This document shows positions 1-10,118 of a stretch of DNA of 64,000 nt, in pieces. Within the stretch, counting starts at the first letter, position 1. Every line of letters begins with the position of its first letter. The DNA lies in contig OX419756.1 of NCBI GenBank assembly GCA_948567375.1, positions 60,898,333-60,962,332 on the forward strand, given 5' to 3'. This DNA is from Lunularia cruciata (lineage: Eukaryota > Streptophyta > Marchantiopsida > Lunulariales > Lunulariaceae). The notes under the pieces were generated by a model, which saw nothing but the letters and a program-made list of their open reading frames with translations, did not search any database and was not told the origin of the DNA. The translations under genes and the position numbers were made by a program.

Positions 1-1900
1 ACTCCATTCACAACCAATTGGGGCACTTTCGCTTACAATCAAATGCCCTTTGGGTTGTGTAATGCTCCTGCTACTTTCCAGCGGATGATGAATTCGATCT
101 TCAAAGATTTCTTGCACAAATTTGTCGAAGTTTTTATTGATGACTTTTGTGTGTTTGGGCGAAGGGATGTACATATAGATTACCTTCGCCAAACATTTGA
201 AAGGTGTTGTTTTGCCGGCTTGTCATTACACCCGGAGAAATGCTTCTTTGCAATGAAGGAGGGAATTCTTCTGGGGCATCGGGTGTCAAGCCGAGGTATT
301 GAAGTCGATGTTGAGAAGGTTAAGATAATCGCAGCTTTGGAATCCCCGAAGAACATCCGGGAGCTGAGAGCCTTCTTGGGACATGTCGGATATTATAGAT
401 GCTTCGTGTCAAACTATGCAGTGCTTGCTGCACCACTTACAAAGCTTCTGAAGAAATCCGAAGACTATCTGTGGGAAGCACATCAAGAAGAAGCCTTCCA
501 GGGTTGAAGAAGAAACTGGTTGAAGCACCAGTCATGAGGGCCCCAAATTAGGACGTCCCTTTTCATGTGTATGTGGACACTTCGTCCATGGCCATCGGGG
601 TTGTCTTAAGTCAGAAGGATGAGAAGAAGAAGGACTACCCGGTGTATTAAGCCAGCCGACAACTTTCAGTTTCTGAAAAGAATTATTCAACGACTGAAAG
701 AGAAGCACTTGGAATGGTGTATGCCTGCAAGAAATTTCATCATTATTTGTCGGGGTATGAGTTTGTCTTCTATGTTGACCATTATGCATTGCAACATCTG
801 GTCAAGAAGGTAGATTTATCGGGACAAATTGCAAGATGGATCTTGTTATTACAAGAGTTCACGTATATTGTACAAGTGAGGAAGGGAGGCTTTGCATTTG
901 AATGCGGACTTCCTGTCCAGGTTAGACACTCAAGACCAGGAGTGGGAAATTGACGATCGGTTCCCTGACGAAGAGTTGTATCACTTATCAGCAATGAGAA
1001 GTACAAGGTATGCAGATGAATATAATTATTTGAATACTCTCCATTGTCCTGAGTAGATGGATCCGGAACAGCGGGCAGTCTTTCTCCGGAAAATGGGGTC
1101 GTACCAGCTTAAACACAACATTTTATTTAAGATGGGCAAAGACGAAGTACTTCGGCGATGCTTGGAGTCATACAAAGTAGGAGGAGTGATTGAATCTTTA
1201 CACTCCGAGGCATCGGGAGGACACTATGCTCTGAAGAATACTGTAAAGAAAATTCTTTCGGCAGGGTATTGGTGGCCTACAATGTACAAAGATGTACATG
1301 CTCATATCCAAAGCTGTGATGCGTGTCAGAGAACGGGGAAGCCGACGGCTACTTCTCAATGGCCTTTGAGACCAATTTTGCCTTTGGCCCCCTTTGAGAA
1401 ATGGGGGATTGATTTTGTGGGTCCCATTCAACCAGTGACCCAAGTCACAAGAAAGCGCTACATTTTGGTTTGCACTGACTATGCTACCAAGATGGTTGAA
1501 GCGGAAGCAACTCGCAGAGATGATGCTGAAACTGTGGCGGAATTTTTCTTTTGAAACATCATCTCCTGATATGGGTGTCCTCTGGAATTGGTCAGTGACC
1601 AAGGAACACATTTTTTGAACTCTGTAATGGAGGCGTTAACCAAGTATTTTCAGATTAAATATCAGATGACGACTCCTTATAACCCAAAAGCAAATAGCTT
1701 AACAGAAAAAGCGAATGGGTTACTTTGTAAAATTTTGAATCAATTATGCCTATGACTGGGATACAAAATTACCAGCCGCGTTATGGGCCTATCGGATGAC
1801 AGAGAAGATTACAACCAAACAAACACCATACTTCTTGACATATGGCTTGCATCCCATACTGCCAGTTGAATTTGAAGTTCCGACTTATCGGGTTCTGTGC

Positions 1901-2577
1901 TGTGAGCCGGCCTGTCTCTCACTCAGGATGAACCTCCGATGGCTATTATGGTAGCGCACCATGGACTAAGAAGGCAAGGAACCCCAACTCCATCATACTC
2001 CTCCAAGGCTAACACTCCAAGACTCAAGACATTGCTCACTAGAGAACTCAATGAGAGAGATAGTTGCAAATGAAAGGATGATGAGTACCTCCTCACCCCT
2101 TGTTTATATACTTGTGAAATAGTTACGTACCAAAGTTACTAATTACCGTAATAACTCAAGTTACTAGACTAAAAGTCAAGTAAAGTCAAAAAGTAGAAAG
2201 GAATATCCATTCACATGGGCATATTCCCCTTATCTTGACCCAACCACTAAAGCAAGGATTCCTTCACATGGGCTATCCTTGGACTAAAGAAGAATCCAAA
2301 ACAAAAAGGCTTGCGGGCCCAAGAGTTCTCAACTCTTTCCCCAAAGCCAAACACCTAGGAATAATACCAAGTCAACACACTAAAATCCAAAATAGTGGTG
2401 CTCATCTTTTCTACTTCCTCTAAAGTAAGGTCCCATCTATCTTAGCTATGACTAACTTTAGCTAACCATGACTAATATAGAACCATCCTTTATCTCTATA
2501 TAAATAATATCTCTTAAGTACTTGTAATACCAAGCTAAATATTACAATACCACACACATGCACAAATGGGTGTTACA
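1901..2577 (-). repeat. 3' LTR of element B1
   Basis: The 677-bp terminal repeat begins TGTGAGCC and ends GTGTTACA on the plus strand. It matches 9024-9700 almost base for base; I see about four substitutions. A TATA-like stretch (TTATATAGAG on the minus strand) lies near 2500 and could be the LTR promoter. Confidence 0.95.
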
Positions 2578-2625
2578 TTTACTCCCGGACTAAGTTTTCA
2601 CTTTGTCCTCAAAGTGAAGGTCTCT

Positions 2626-4530
2626 CTACCTTCTATGGTACATCTTCAACTTATCATGGTTAATCCTATCAAAGTATCTTCCTCCCAACTCCTTGAGATC
2701 ATAGGTGTAATTGCCCCACACCTTCCCCACTATGAGAGGTCCAAAGTACTTAGGCAAAAACTTCTTTTGCACTCTCTTGAATCGAATGGAATCAAACAAC
2801 ATTACCCAATCACCTTCTTTGAAAGGCTCCACCTTCTTCTTGTCTTGCCTCTTGTCATAGCTCTCCTTTTGTTTCCTTTGGGCTTGCTCCACTCGAACCA
2901 TAGCAACTGCTCTTGCCTCTTCCAACTCCATGAGTTGATCCTTCCTTGACTTCTCTACATCACCTCCTTGTGCTTTCTTCAATCTCCTATGAATGCTTTG
3001 GAAGGTAGGAAGATCAAAGTGAATAGGTAAGGTAGACTCAATACCATACACCAATTGAAATGGAGAATATCCAGTGGAAGTTTTCATGGTTGTCCTATAC
3101 TCCCACAAAACTGCATGAATCCTCTTGTCCCAATGATGTTTAGCCCCCTCCATTTCTGCATCTTTGGCCAACATCATGCACAAGGTCTGATTGGTTCTCT
3201 CTACCAAGCCATTGGAATTTGGCTTATAGGATGTAGTTACTCTATGTGTGATAGAGAAATGTCGTAGAATGGCTGTAGTAATGCTTCCTGTAAACTCTCC
3301 TCCTCTATCAGAAACCAACTCCAAAGGGCATCCAAACCTAGTGATAATGCATTCATAAAGAAATCTACCCACTTCATCTTCATTCTTGTCCCTCAATGGT
3401 CTAGCCTCAACCCACTTGGTAAGGTAATCAGTAACTACCACAATGTACCGATTGTTCCTTGGGGTTCTATTGAGAGGACCTACAAAATCAATTCCCCACT
3501 TCTCAAAAGGTCCTAGCAATGGAATTGATCTAAGTGGTGGAGTGGATGTAGACTTTCTAGCAAAAGCTTGACAAACATGACAAGTTTTGCAATAATCAAG
3601 ACAATCCTTGAAAATCCCTCTCCAATGGTAACCTGCATCTAGAATCTTGAAAGCAGTCACCTTTCCTGCAAACTGTCCTCCACATACTAAACCTTCATGA
3701 AACTCCTTTATGAGTAGGATAGACTCTTCCTTACCCACTGCTCTTCGAAGTAGACCATCTGCTCCTTGGTGAAAAAGAATATCCTCCACCATTGTGTAAG
3801 GTCTAGATCTTGTTGCAAGGGCCTTCCTCTCCCTAGCATGCATCCCTTCTGGATAGTTACCTTTTGTCACAAAATCCACAATCTCCTTGTACTCCATTGG
3901 AACCTCTTGAGTGACTGAGATCGTCATGAGCTTCTCATCCGGGAAGGAATCATCCACTGGCTCATCTCCATCATGATCATAGGCTCTAGATAATAAATCA
4001 GCATTTGCATGTTTCTTTCCTGGCCTATCTTCAATGGTGTAGTCATACTCAGACAAGAGTATCATCCACCTTGCTAGTCTCCCTTCAACATTAGGCTTGT
4101 TGAAGATGTACTTCAAAGCCTTGTGATCCGTGACAATGGTGGCTTTCCCTCCAATCAAGTAGTGTCTAAACTTCTTGAGACCAAAGATCACTGCCAACCC
4201 TTCTCTCTCCGTGACAGAGTAGTTCTTCTCTGCTGAAACCATCTGCCTACTAGCATAAGCTATTGGATGATCATGCCCATCTTGGTCTAATTGACTAAGA
4301 GTGCATCCTATAGCTACATTAGAAGCATCAATGTAGAGGATGAAAGGTTTACTCCAATCAGGTTTAGCAAGAATTGGAGCTACAACAAGGGATTGCTTGA
4401 GCTCCTCAAAAGCTTTGAGAGCCTCCTTGTCTTCCAAAATCACCATGTAATCTACACCCTTCTTCATGTAGATAGTCAATGCATAAGCCTTGTTGGAAAA
4501 TGAGAAGATGAACCTCCCTATAGTACCCAA
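2626..4530 (-). CDS. Element B1 pol, RNase H and integrase part
   Basis: This reading frame encodes the C-terminal half of a Ty3/gypsy polyprotein. An RNase H domain comes first (ILYIDAS near 4330, VTDHKALK near 4110). Next come an HHCC zinc-binding region (HEGLVCGG to CHVCQ, about 3560-3700) and the integrase core (WGIDFVGP near 3490, VTDYLTKW near 3420, VSDRGGEF near 3290, and ERTNQ near 3190 with the catalytic glutamate). The final 100 residues form a basic C-terminal domain with GDWVMLFD and no chromodomain. Integrase would insert the cDNA into host chromatin. The frame reads cleanly through all integrase motifs, consistent with a recent insertion. Confidence 0.9.
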   Translation of the reverse strand: MGTIGRFIFSFSNKAYALTIYMKKGVDYMVILEDKEALKAFEELKQSLVVAPILAKPDWSKPFILYIDASNVAIGCTLSQLDQDGHDHPIAYASRQMVSAEKNYSVTEREGLAVIFGLKKFRHYLIGGKATIVTDHKALKYIFNKPNVEGRLARWMILLSEYDYTIEDRPGKKHANADLLSRAYDHDGDEPVDDSFPDEKLMTISVTQEVPMEYKEIVDFVTKGNYPEGMHARERKALATRSRPYTMVEDILFHQGADGLLRRAVGKEESILLIKEFHEGLVCGGQFAGKVTAFKILDAGYHWRGIFKDCLDYCKTCHVCQAFARKSTSTPPLRSIPLLGPFEKWGIDFVGPLNRTPRNNRYIVVVTDYLTKWVEARPLRDKNEDEVGRFLYECIITRFGCPLELVSDRGGEFTGSITTAILRHFSITHRVTTSYKPNSNGLVERTNQTLCMMLAKDAEMEGAKHHWDKRIHAVLWEYRTTMKTSTGYSPFQLVYGIESTLPIHFDLPTFQSIHRRLKKAQGGDVEKSRKDQLMELEEARAVAMVRVEQAQRKQKESYDKRQDKKKVEPFKEGDWVMLFDSIRFKRVQKKFLPKYFGPLIVGKVWGNYTYDLKELGGRYFDRINHDKLKMYHRR

Positions 4531-7453
4531 CCATCCCCAAGAATTGGCGTAACTTTGTCAAGCTTGAAGGGAATGGAAGGTCTGAGATTTTCCTCACCTT
4601 CTCAGGATCAAATGCTATTCCATCCTTGGAGATGATATGCCCCAAAAGTAGACCTTCTTCACATCCAAAAATGCACTTCTCTGGGTTGAGTGATGCATTT
4701 GCCTCATCCAAGCGTTGCAAGACTTTGATTAGGTGCTCAAAGTGCTCCTCCTTGCTCCCATAGACACAAAAGTCATCAATGAAATCTCTCACAAATTTCC
4801 CAATGAAAGGTTCAAATACCTTGTTCATGAACCGTTGGAATGTGGCTGGAGCATTGCAAAGCCCAAAAGGCATGACCTTGAAAGCGTAAGTTCCCCAAGG
4901 TGTGGTGAATGTGGTGAGTTGTTGATGCTCTGGTGCAATCTTGATTTGGTTATATCCACTATAACCATCTCCAAAACTGTACCTCTCATGACCTACAACC
5001 TCCTCCAAGATCTCATCAATGAATGGCAATGGGTAGTAGTCCTTCTTGGTAACAGCATTGAGCTTCTTGTAATCCACACATACCCGAAGCTTGCCATTCT
5101 TTTTCTTCACAATGACAATTGGAGACACCCATTCTGAATTCTCCACCTCAAAGATAAATCTAGCCTCCTTGAGCTTATCAATCTCCTCCTTCACAACCAA
5201 AGATATTGGTGGGTTAATGCGACGTTGCTTTTGGCGGATTGGTCTTGCATGTGACTCCACCTCTATCTTGTGCTCCTCCAAGGTGACTTCCTTCAAATCC
5301 TTGTAACTAAAAGCAAACACATGGATGAACTTGCGGAAAATCTCCTCAAATCTCACCTTCTCCTCCTTGGTAACATTTGGGCCATACTTGAGGGTAGATA
5401 ACCTTCTCTCTACCTCCTCAAGTGTCAATGGTGATTTATCTGGGTCCTTCAAAACCTCTGGCTTAGGTGCAAAATCCATAGCACACAAAGGATACACATC
5501 TGAATCAGATTCAGACTCATCCTCCTCCGTGGAAGTCTCCTCTTCCATGCTTGTGTCCACACCTGAAGCTCTTTCTTCAGAATCTGATTCCCAATAATCA
5601 GAAGATGGTGTATCTGAATGTGAAGTGTTGGTGGTGTTAGTCACAGGAATAGTGACTCTATGGTTTGATGGCCCAATCCTCAAGAACCCTTTGTGCCATC
5701 GATCAGTTGTGCATGCTGCTCTCAACCATGGCCTCCCAAGAAGTAAGTCATAGCTTGAATCCTTCAAGACTTGGAAAGTCATGAGATTTTGAACTCCCAT
5801 AATTGAAACTACCACCTTATCCATCACCCCTACTGGTCGAACTTGTTGCTTGTTTGCCATGCTCACCACATATGTTGAAGCTCTTGAGGGTATCATACCT
5901 AACTTCTTCATCAACCTTTCTGACATGGCATTTACTGCTGATCCTCCATCAACCAATGCATCCTTGATGTTGCGACCATTCACTCTCACATCAATCTTGG
6001 AGGCATATTCACAAGCCTCCCATGGTGTTGGCTTGGCATCCACCACCCCCATTGATACTGGAACTTTTGCCTTCTTCTTCTTCTTGCTCCTTGTAGAACT
6101 CAAACCACCTCTAAGCTCCTTTCTCAAGGTAGGGTTCAAAGCAATTAATTGGCGCACTGTGATGTTAGCCTTGTGACTACCAACATCCTCCAACACATTG
6201 TAGTTCCATTGCTGCTTTGAGATCAAGAAGTCCTCCATCCCCAACTTCTTCCTTGGAGTCTTTGTTGTTGATGGTGTTGAGGTGCGAGTGCTCCTAGTAG
6301 ACATAGGAGTATCCTTGCTTGAAGTAAATCCTTGAGAAGAGTGAACATCCTCTGCAAAACCAGCTCTCTTCTTCTCTTGTGCCAAAAGCTCCAAATTAAG
6401 ACCCTTGGAGTTTGAGCACTCTCCCTTCTCATACTTGCTCTCAACCACATCTATGGATGCTATCCCCTTACCTTTGTTGGGATTAGGAGCCACTTGGGTT
6501 TCACTACCTCCCTCTTTCCCTCTATTGGCTCCCTCATAACCCCTTCCTCCATGGTAAGTGGAATTTGGGCAATTCCTTTGGATATGGCCTCTTCCTCCAC
6601 AACCAAAACAATTTCTATCATTGAAATTGTTGGCTGGTTGGCCTCCTCTATATGGATAGTTTCCATAACTCCTAGGCCATCTCCCTACATTCTGATCCAC
6701 CTCTCTCTTCTCCCATAGTTGCACCACATTGATCTTGAGATCCGCAAGTTGTTCTGTGATGGTTTGGAGTGGATCTTTTGGTGGAGGTGCAAGAACTGGA
6801 GCAACTACTACTTGTGGTGCAACCCTTGTCACCAAAGTATCAGAAGTTCCACCATACTTGTAGCCTTGAGGAGGATGCACAACCTCCTTCACCACCAAAT
6901 CACTCTCATCCCCTTCCAAACTCTCCTCCATACGAATTGCAATCTTGATAGCTTCAACCTTGGAAGAAAGTTTCTCATATCTCACCTTACTTCTAATTTG
7001 TGGTCTCAACCCTCCCACAAAATTCTTGGTGAGCATGGCCCCTATGCCAATCATTGTAGTCTCCACATCATCCCCACCCTTCCTCAACACTATGCAAAAT
7101 CTGGACTCTAACTTTTCCACTCTTTCCACATATACTCTCACTTTCTCTCCATCTCCTTGCTTGAGAAATGTAACCTCACTCATCAATCTCTCATAACTCT
7201 CATCAGGAAGAAAGTTTTCAATGAGTGCTGAAGTCAAAGTCTCCCAAGACTCCTCTTCCCCCTCTCTCCTCTCTCTCTTTTGGTATTCTGACTCATACCA
7301 TGTAAGTGCTGCATCCTCAAAGAAATCTGGTAATAATGAGGCCCACTCATTCTTCCTCCTCTCATTGTTTCCTATGCAAGCTCTCTTGAAGTCTCTCACA
7401 AAGGCCTCCACATCTTCTCCATCCTTGCCAAAGAAAACCGGAAGTTTCCCCAT
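4406..7453 (-). CDS. Element B1 gag, protease and reverse transcriptase part
   Basis: This frame starts at MGKLPVFFG with a retrotransposon gag (capsid) domain over about the first 190 residues (AALTWYE, FLPDESYE). A CCHC zinc knuckle (CFGCGGRGHIQRNC) follows near residue 285. An aspartic-protease-like fold sits near residues 500-590 (ALVDGGSAVNAM, LLLGRPWL), then a long acidic linker, then reverse transcriptase (VCVDYKKLN, MPFGLCNAPATF, FIDDF) to about residue 990. It is the structural and replication polyprotein of B1. The start fits the first methionine before the conserved gag domain and follows a leader of about 1.5 kb holding two other small reading frames. Confidence 0.9.
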   Translation of the reverse strand: MGKLPVFFGKDGEDVEAFVRDFKRACIGNNERRKNEWASLLPDFFEDAALTWYESEYQKRERREGEEESWETLTSALIENFLPDESYERLMSEVTFLKQGDGEKVRVYVERVEKLESRFCIVLRKGGDDVETTMIGIGAMLTKNFVGGLRPQIRSKVRYEKLSSKVEAIKIAIRMEESLEGDESDLVVKEVVHPPQGYKYGGTSDTLVTRVAPQVVVAPVLAPPPKDPLQTITEQLADLKINVVQLWEKREVDQNVGRWPRSYGNYPYRGGQPANNFNDRNCFGCGGRGHIQRNCPNSTYHGGRGYEGANRGKEGGSETQVAPNPNKGKGIASIDVVESKYEKGECSNSKGLNLELLAQEKKRAGFAEDVHSSQGFTSSKDTPMSTRSTRTSTPSTTKTPRKKLGMEDFLISKQQWNYNVLEDVGSHKANITVRQLIALNPTLRKELRGGLSSTRSKKKKKAKVPVSMGVVDAKPTPWEACEYASKIDVRVNGRNIKDALVDGGSAVNAMSERLMKKLGMIPSRASTYVVSMANKQQVRPVGVMDKVVVSIMGVQNLMTFQVLKDSSYDLLLGRPWLRAACTTDRWHKGFLRIGPSNHRVTIPVTNTTNTSHSDTPSSDYWESDSEERASGVDTSMEEETSTEEDESESDSDVYPLCAMDFAPKPEVLKDPDKSPLTLEEVERRLSTLKYGPNVTKEEKVRFEEIFRKFIHVFAFSYKDLKEVTLEEHKIEVESHARPIRQKQRRINPPISLVVKEEIDKLKEARFIFEVENSEWVSPIVIVKKKNGKLRVCVDYKKLNAVTKKDYYPLPFIDEILEEVVGHERYSFGDGYSGYNQIKIAPEHQQLTTFTTPWGTYAFKVMPFGLCNAPATFQRFMNKVFEPFIGKFVRDFIDDFCVYGSKEEHFEHLIKVLQRLDEANASLNPEKCIFGCEEGLLLGHIISKDGIAFDPEKVRKISDLPFPSSLTKLRQFLGMVGYYREVHLLIFQQGLCIDYLHEEGCRLHGDFGRQGGSQSF

Positions 7454-7689
7454 CTTAACTCCTCACTATCTTTCTTTTCTCTCAAATATTTTTTTTCTCT
7501 TTTCTTTTCTCTCACTCTATTACTAATAGAGTATATACATGACTAACACCATCTGAGAATAATCCACTCTAGGGAACACAAAAGGGTCAGGTTGCTCCAA
7601 GATTTCTTTAGCAACATCAAATCCTAGAGTGCATATTAATCTAACTCTCATGGATAGTTTATCCATAAGTTGAAAGATTATCTCCATCA

Positions 7690-8164
7690 CTAATCTTGAG
7701 AACTAGCTGATGAAGGTGGTAGTATTTCTGTAGCTGTACTAAGACTCTCTCCAAGATCTTTCACCAAAGTTTCCAAAAGTGCTTTTACTCCACTACACTC
7801 ATGTCCTTTTGGAAGTCCTTCAACTCCACAAACCTCACACAACTCCTTGGTCTTAGATCTTCTCCCTCCCAATCTTGGTGAAGAAGGTCCAACATGCAAA
7901 ACCCAAGTCAAGTAAGCCTCTCCTTTCCCTCAATCTCTTGCTCTCAAAGGTCAATGGACATGAACTTGCCTTATGTCCCTTCTCTCCACATAGAAAGCAC
8001 TTAGACTCACTCTTTCCTCCAAGTGGTGTAGGTTTTTGGATCCTCTCAATACTCTCTTCAAATTCTATTGTAAACTCTCTTTTCTTCAAATCAACCCCTA
8101 CAATCACCTCAAACCCTTGGGGAACCTTGTATAATCTCAATTTCCACTCTTGATGACCCTCCAT
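7690..8164 (-). CDS. Element B1 leader protein with CCHC zinc knuckle
   Basis: Between the primer-binding site and gag, B1 carries an extra coding region. Its N-terminal part (from 8164) starts MEGHQEWKLRLY and reaches a clear zinc knuckle, CFLCGEKGHKASSC, near 7990-7950. Further along, about 7820-7790, is a second cysteine/histidine cluster, CEVCGVEGLPKGHEC. The equivalent region of copy B2 (about 41460-41870) keeps the same knuckle (CFLCREKGHKARSC) and surrounding residues. A nucleic-acid-binding role is inferred only from the zinc knuckle. I do not recognise the family. It is separate from gag, which has its own knuckle. Confidence 0.6.
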
Positions 8165-8811
8165 GTTCCCAAGATGAATCTAAACACTCAAACATGCTTT
8201 TTGTTGATCTCAAACTTCTCATGCATGAGATCTCCACTCAGCAGAATTGACCCTTCCTCACAATGTCACTAAAATCTCCCAACCAATATGTCACAGTCCT
8301 CTGAAATTTTGCACACTTGATTACAACTCTAGGGCGTCCCTCCTTGCAAAATTTCAGATCTTTTCATTGAGCCATTTGGCTTAGACACCTTTCTATTCAG
8401 CACCCATATTTCAGATTTGGTCTGAAAACCACCCCCCTCACTTCAAAAACTCATAACGCCCTGCGCAAAAACAATCTCTCTCTAATTTTTGTAGCAGCAA
8501 GTAGAATACAATGCACTGAATTTTCTTGAAAATTTTCAGGACAATTCACTGAAAATAGAAGAAATGGCTGACTCTGTACAAGTTTCTAGAGAGCATGCAG
8601 TTGCGGGAGCAGTTTACCCTATTAACTTTCAAAAATTCTAGCCCAGTGCGCATAGAAGCTCTCATAATAATTTCAAGTGTGCTAACTAAAAGATAACCCA
8701 AACTATCATGTGTAGAAATCTCATGTCTAAATCTCAAACTTGAGATTTTGCCCAAAATCACCTTAATCCCCTAAATCTGCAATCCACCTCACACAATCTC
8801 TCCAATTCCTC
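8165..8811 (-). other. Element B1 untranslated leader
   Basis: This stretch between the two small leader reading frames shows no convincing coding signal. Its sequence is conserved in B2 (about 41900-42560), for example around the short tract near 8600-8760, but that can be explained by shared descent of the element. Packaging or translation-control signals would be expected in such a leader; none can be pinpointed by eye. Confidence 0.5.
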
Positions 8812-8982
8812 TCATGTGTACAAGATGTACAAAATCACCTCAAAGATATCATAATTAACTACAGGGTATACAAATGGATCTTGGTTCTCTAACATAAGTT
8901 CAGCACTCTCCTCTCCTAATGTTCTCTCCAAGTGAGCTCTCATAGCCTCCTTCTGCCTAATGTAGAATTGGACGCGGAACAT
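8812..8982 (-). CDS. Element B1 small leader ORF (56 aa), shared microprotein family
   Basis: About 20 bases inside the primer-binding site a 56-residue frame begins MFRVQFYIRQK and ends YILYT. An upstream in-frame extension would run back through the primer-binding site into the LTR, so the internal methionine at 8980-8982 is the likelier start. Copy B2 has the same protein (about 42598-42770). It aligns with two small leader proteins of the unrelated chromovirus C at 62588-63017. Shared features are a hydrophobic strand followed by arginine (YIR or YIQR), MR, an LGEE or FGAE motif, and a proline-rich hydrophobic end P-hhh-P-V-V-x-Y. Function unknown. Confidence 0.55.
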   Translation of the reverse strand: MFRVQFYIRQKEAMRAHLERTLGEESAELMLENQDPFVYPVVNYDIFEVILYILYT

Positions 8983-9002
8983 TATCTTGCCTTCTAGAGA
9001 GG

Positions 9003-9019
9003 TCCCGGCAACGGAACCA
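9003..9019 (-). promoter_or_regulatory. Primer-binding site of element B1, tRNA-Asp-like
   Basis: Four bases inside the 5' LTR the minus strand reads TGGTTCCGTTGCCGGGA. This resembles the TGGCGCCGTTGCCGGGGA site that many plant Tat/Athila-type Ty3 elements use to pair with the 3' end of tRNA-Asp, with a few differences. It marks 9024-9700 as the 5' LTR and fixes the element's orientation. Confidence 0.7.
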
Positions 9020-9023
9020 AAAA

Positions 9024-9700
9024 TGTGAGCCGGCCTGTCTCTCACTCAAGATGAACCTCCGATGGCTATTATGGTAGCGCACCATGGACTAAGAAGGCAA
9101 GGAACCCCAACTCCATCATACTCCTCCAAGGCTAACACTCCAAGACTCAAGACATTGCTCACTAGAGAACTCAATGAGAGAGATAGTTGCAAATGAAAGG
9201 ATGATGAGTACCTCCTCACCCCTTGTTTATATACTTGTGAAATAGTTACGTACCAAAGTTACTAATTACCATAATAACTCAAGTTACTAGACTAAAAGTC
9301 AAGTAAAGTCAAAAAGTAGAAAGGAATATCCATTCACATGGGCATATTCCCCTTATCTTGACCCAACCACTAAAGCAAGGATTCCTTCACATGGGCTATC
9401 CTTGGACTAAAGAAGAATCCAAAACAAAAAGGCTTGCGGGCCCAAGAGTTCTCAACTCTTTCCCCAAAGCCAAACACCTAGGAATAATACCAAGTCAACA
9501 CACTAAAATCCAAAATAGTGGTGCTCATCTTTTCTACTTCCTCTAAAGTAAGGTCCCATCTATCTTAGCTATGACTAACTTTAGCTAACCATGACTAATA
9601 TAGAACCATCCTTTATCTCTATATAAATAATATCTCTTAAATACTTGTAATACCAAGCTAAATATCACAATACCACACACATGCACAAATGGGTGTTACA
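9024..9700 (-). repeat. 5' LTR of element B1
   Basis: This is the partner of the LTR at 1901-2577, with the same 677-bp length and the same TGTGAGCC and TGTTACA ends on the plus strand. The adjacent primer-binding site at 9003-9019 identifies it as the 5' LTR of a minus-strand element. Immediately to its right, sequence of element A's pol resumes. Confidence 0.95.
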
Positions 9701-10118
9701 ATGCGAAGAACAAATGTTGGAAGAGGAAAGTCAGGATCTTCGGATTCATCAACTGATGTGGTTAGAAGAGAAAAGAGACGATGCAATGCAAACCACAAAA
9801 GAAGTACAAGCACAGAGGAAAGTCAGGCATGATCACAGAATCAAGCCTATGACTGTATGAGAAGGGGATTTGGTTTTGTTATATGACAATCGCCGAATAT
9901 TTTTTCCAGGCAAGTTGCATTAGAGATGGATGGGTCCCTATCGAGTTCGTCATCTTTAACGAAAATAGATCCATGCAACTCGTCGATTTGGAAGGTAATC
10001 CTTTTGCCACTCGAGTAAACAGGTGGAGAGTTCGGAGATATTGGACCATAGACTCGGAAGTTTCTAAAACACCCAAGCTCTATGTTCGCGGGGACGCTCA
10101 CATTTGAGGGAGGGGGTA

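Larger units (their letters stand above)
1901..9700 (-). mobile_element. Ty3/gypsy element B1, nearly whole, nested in element A
   Basis: This is a 7.8-kb minus-strand element bounded by two 677-bp LTRs that differ at about four positions by eye, so the insertion is young. Reading on the minus strand the order is 5' LTR, tRNA-Asp-like primer-binding site, a small leader ORF, a zinc-knuckle leader ORF, gag, protease, RT, RNase H, integrase, 3' LTR. It has no chromodomain. It looks nearly whole, with about one or two breaks. It sits in the integrase region of element A; the flanks share TGC but a clean 5-bp target duplication is not seen. A diverged second copy (B2) is at 38290-43436. Confidence 0.92.
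1..10118 (+). mobile_element. Ty3/gypsy element A, 3' part of pol (interrupted fossil)
   Basis: The window opens inside the reverse transcriptase of a plus-strand Ty3/gypsy element. The RT signature MPFGLCNAPATF lies near 43-80 and the catalytic FIDDF near 135-150. An RNase H region follows at about 500-950. Integrase runs from about 1057, with an HHCC zinc-binding region near 1200-1330 and WGIDFVGP near 1400. The element is interrupted at 1901-9700 by element B1 and resumes at 9701 with the end of the integrase region. A polypurine tract (GAGGGAGGGGGTA, 10106-10118) directly precedes its 3' LTR. The RT most resembles that of B1, so both belong to one broad clade. The copy is broken in many places and looks old; its 5' half lies outside the window. 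Confidence 0.88.
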
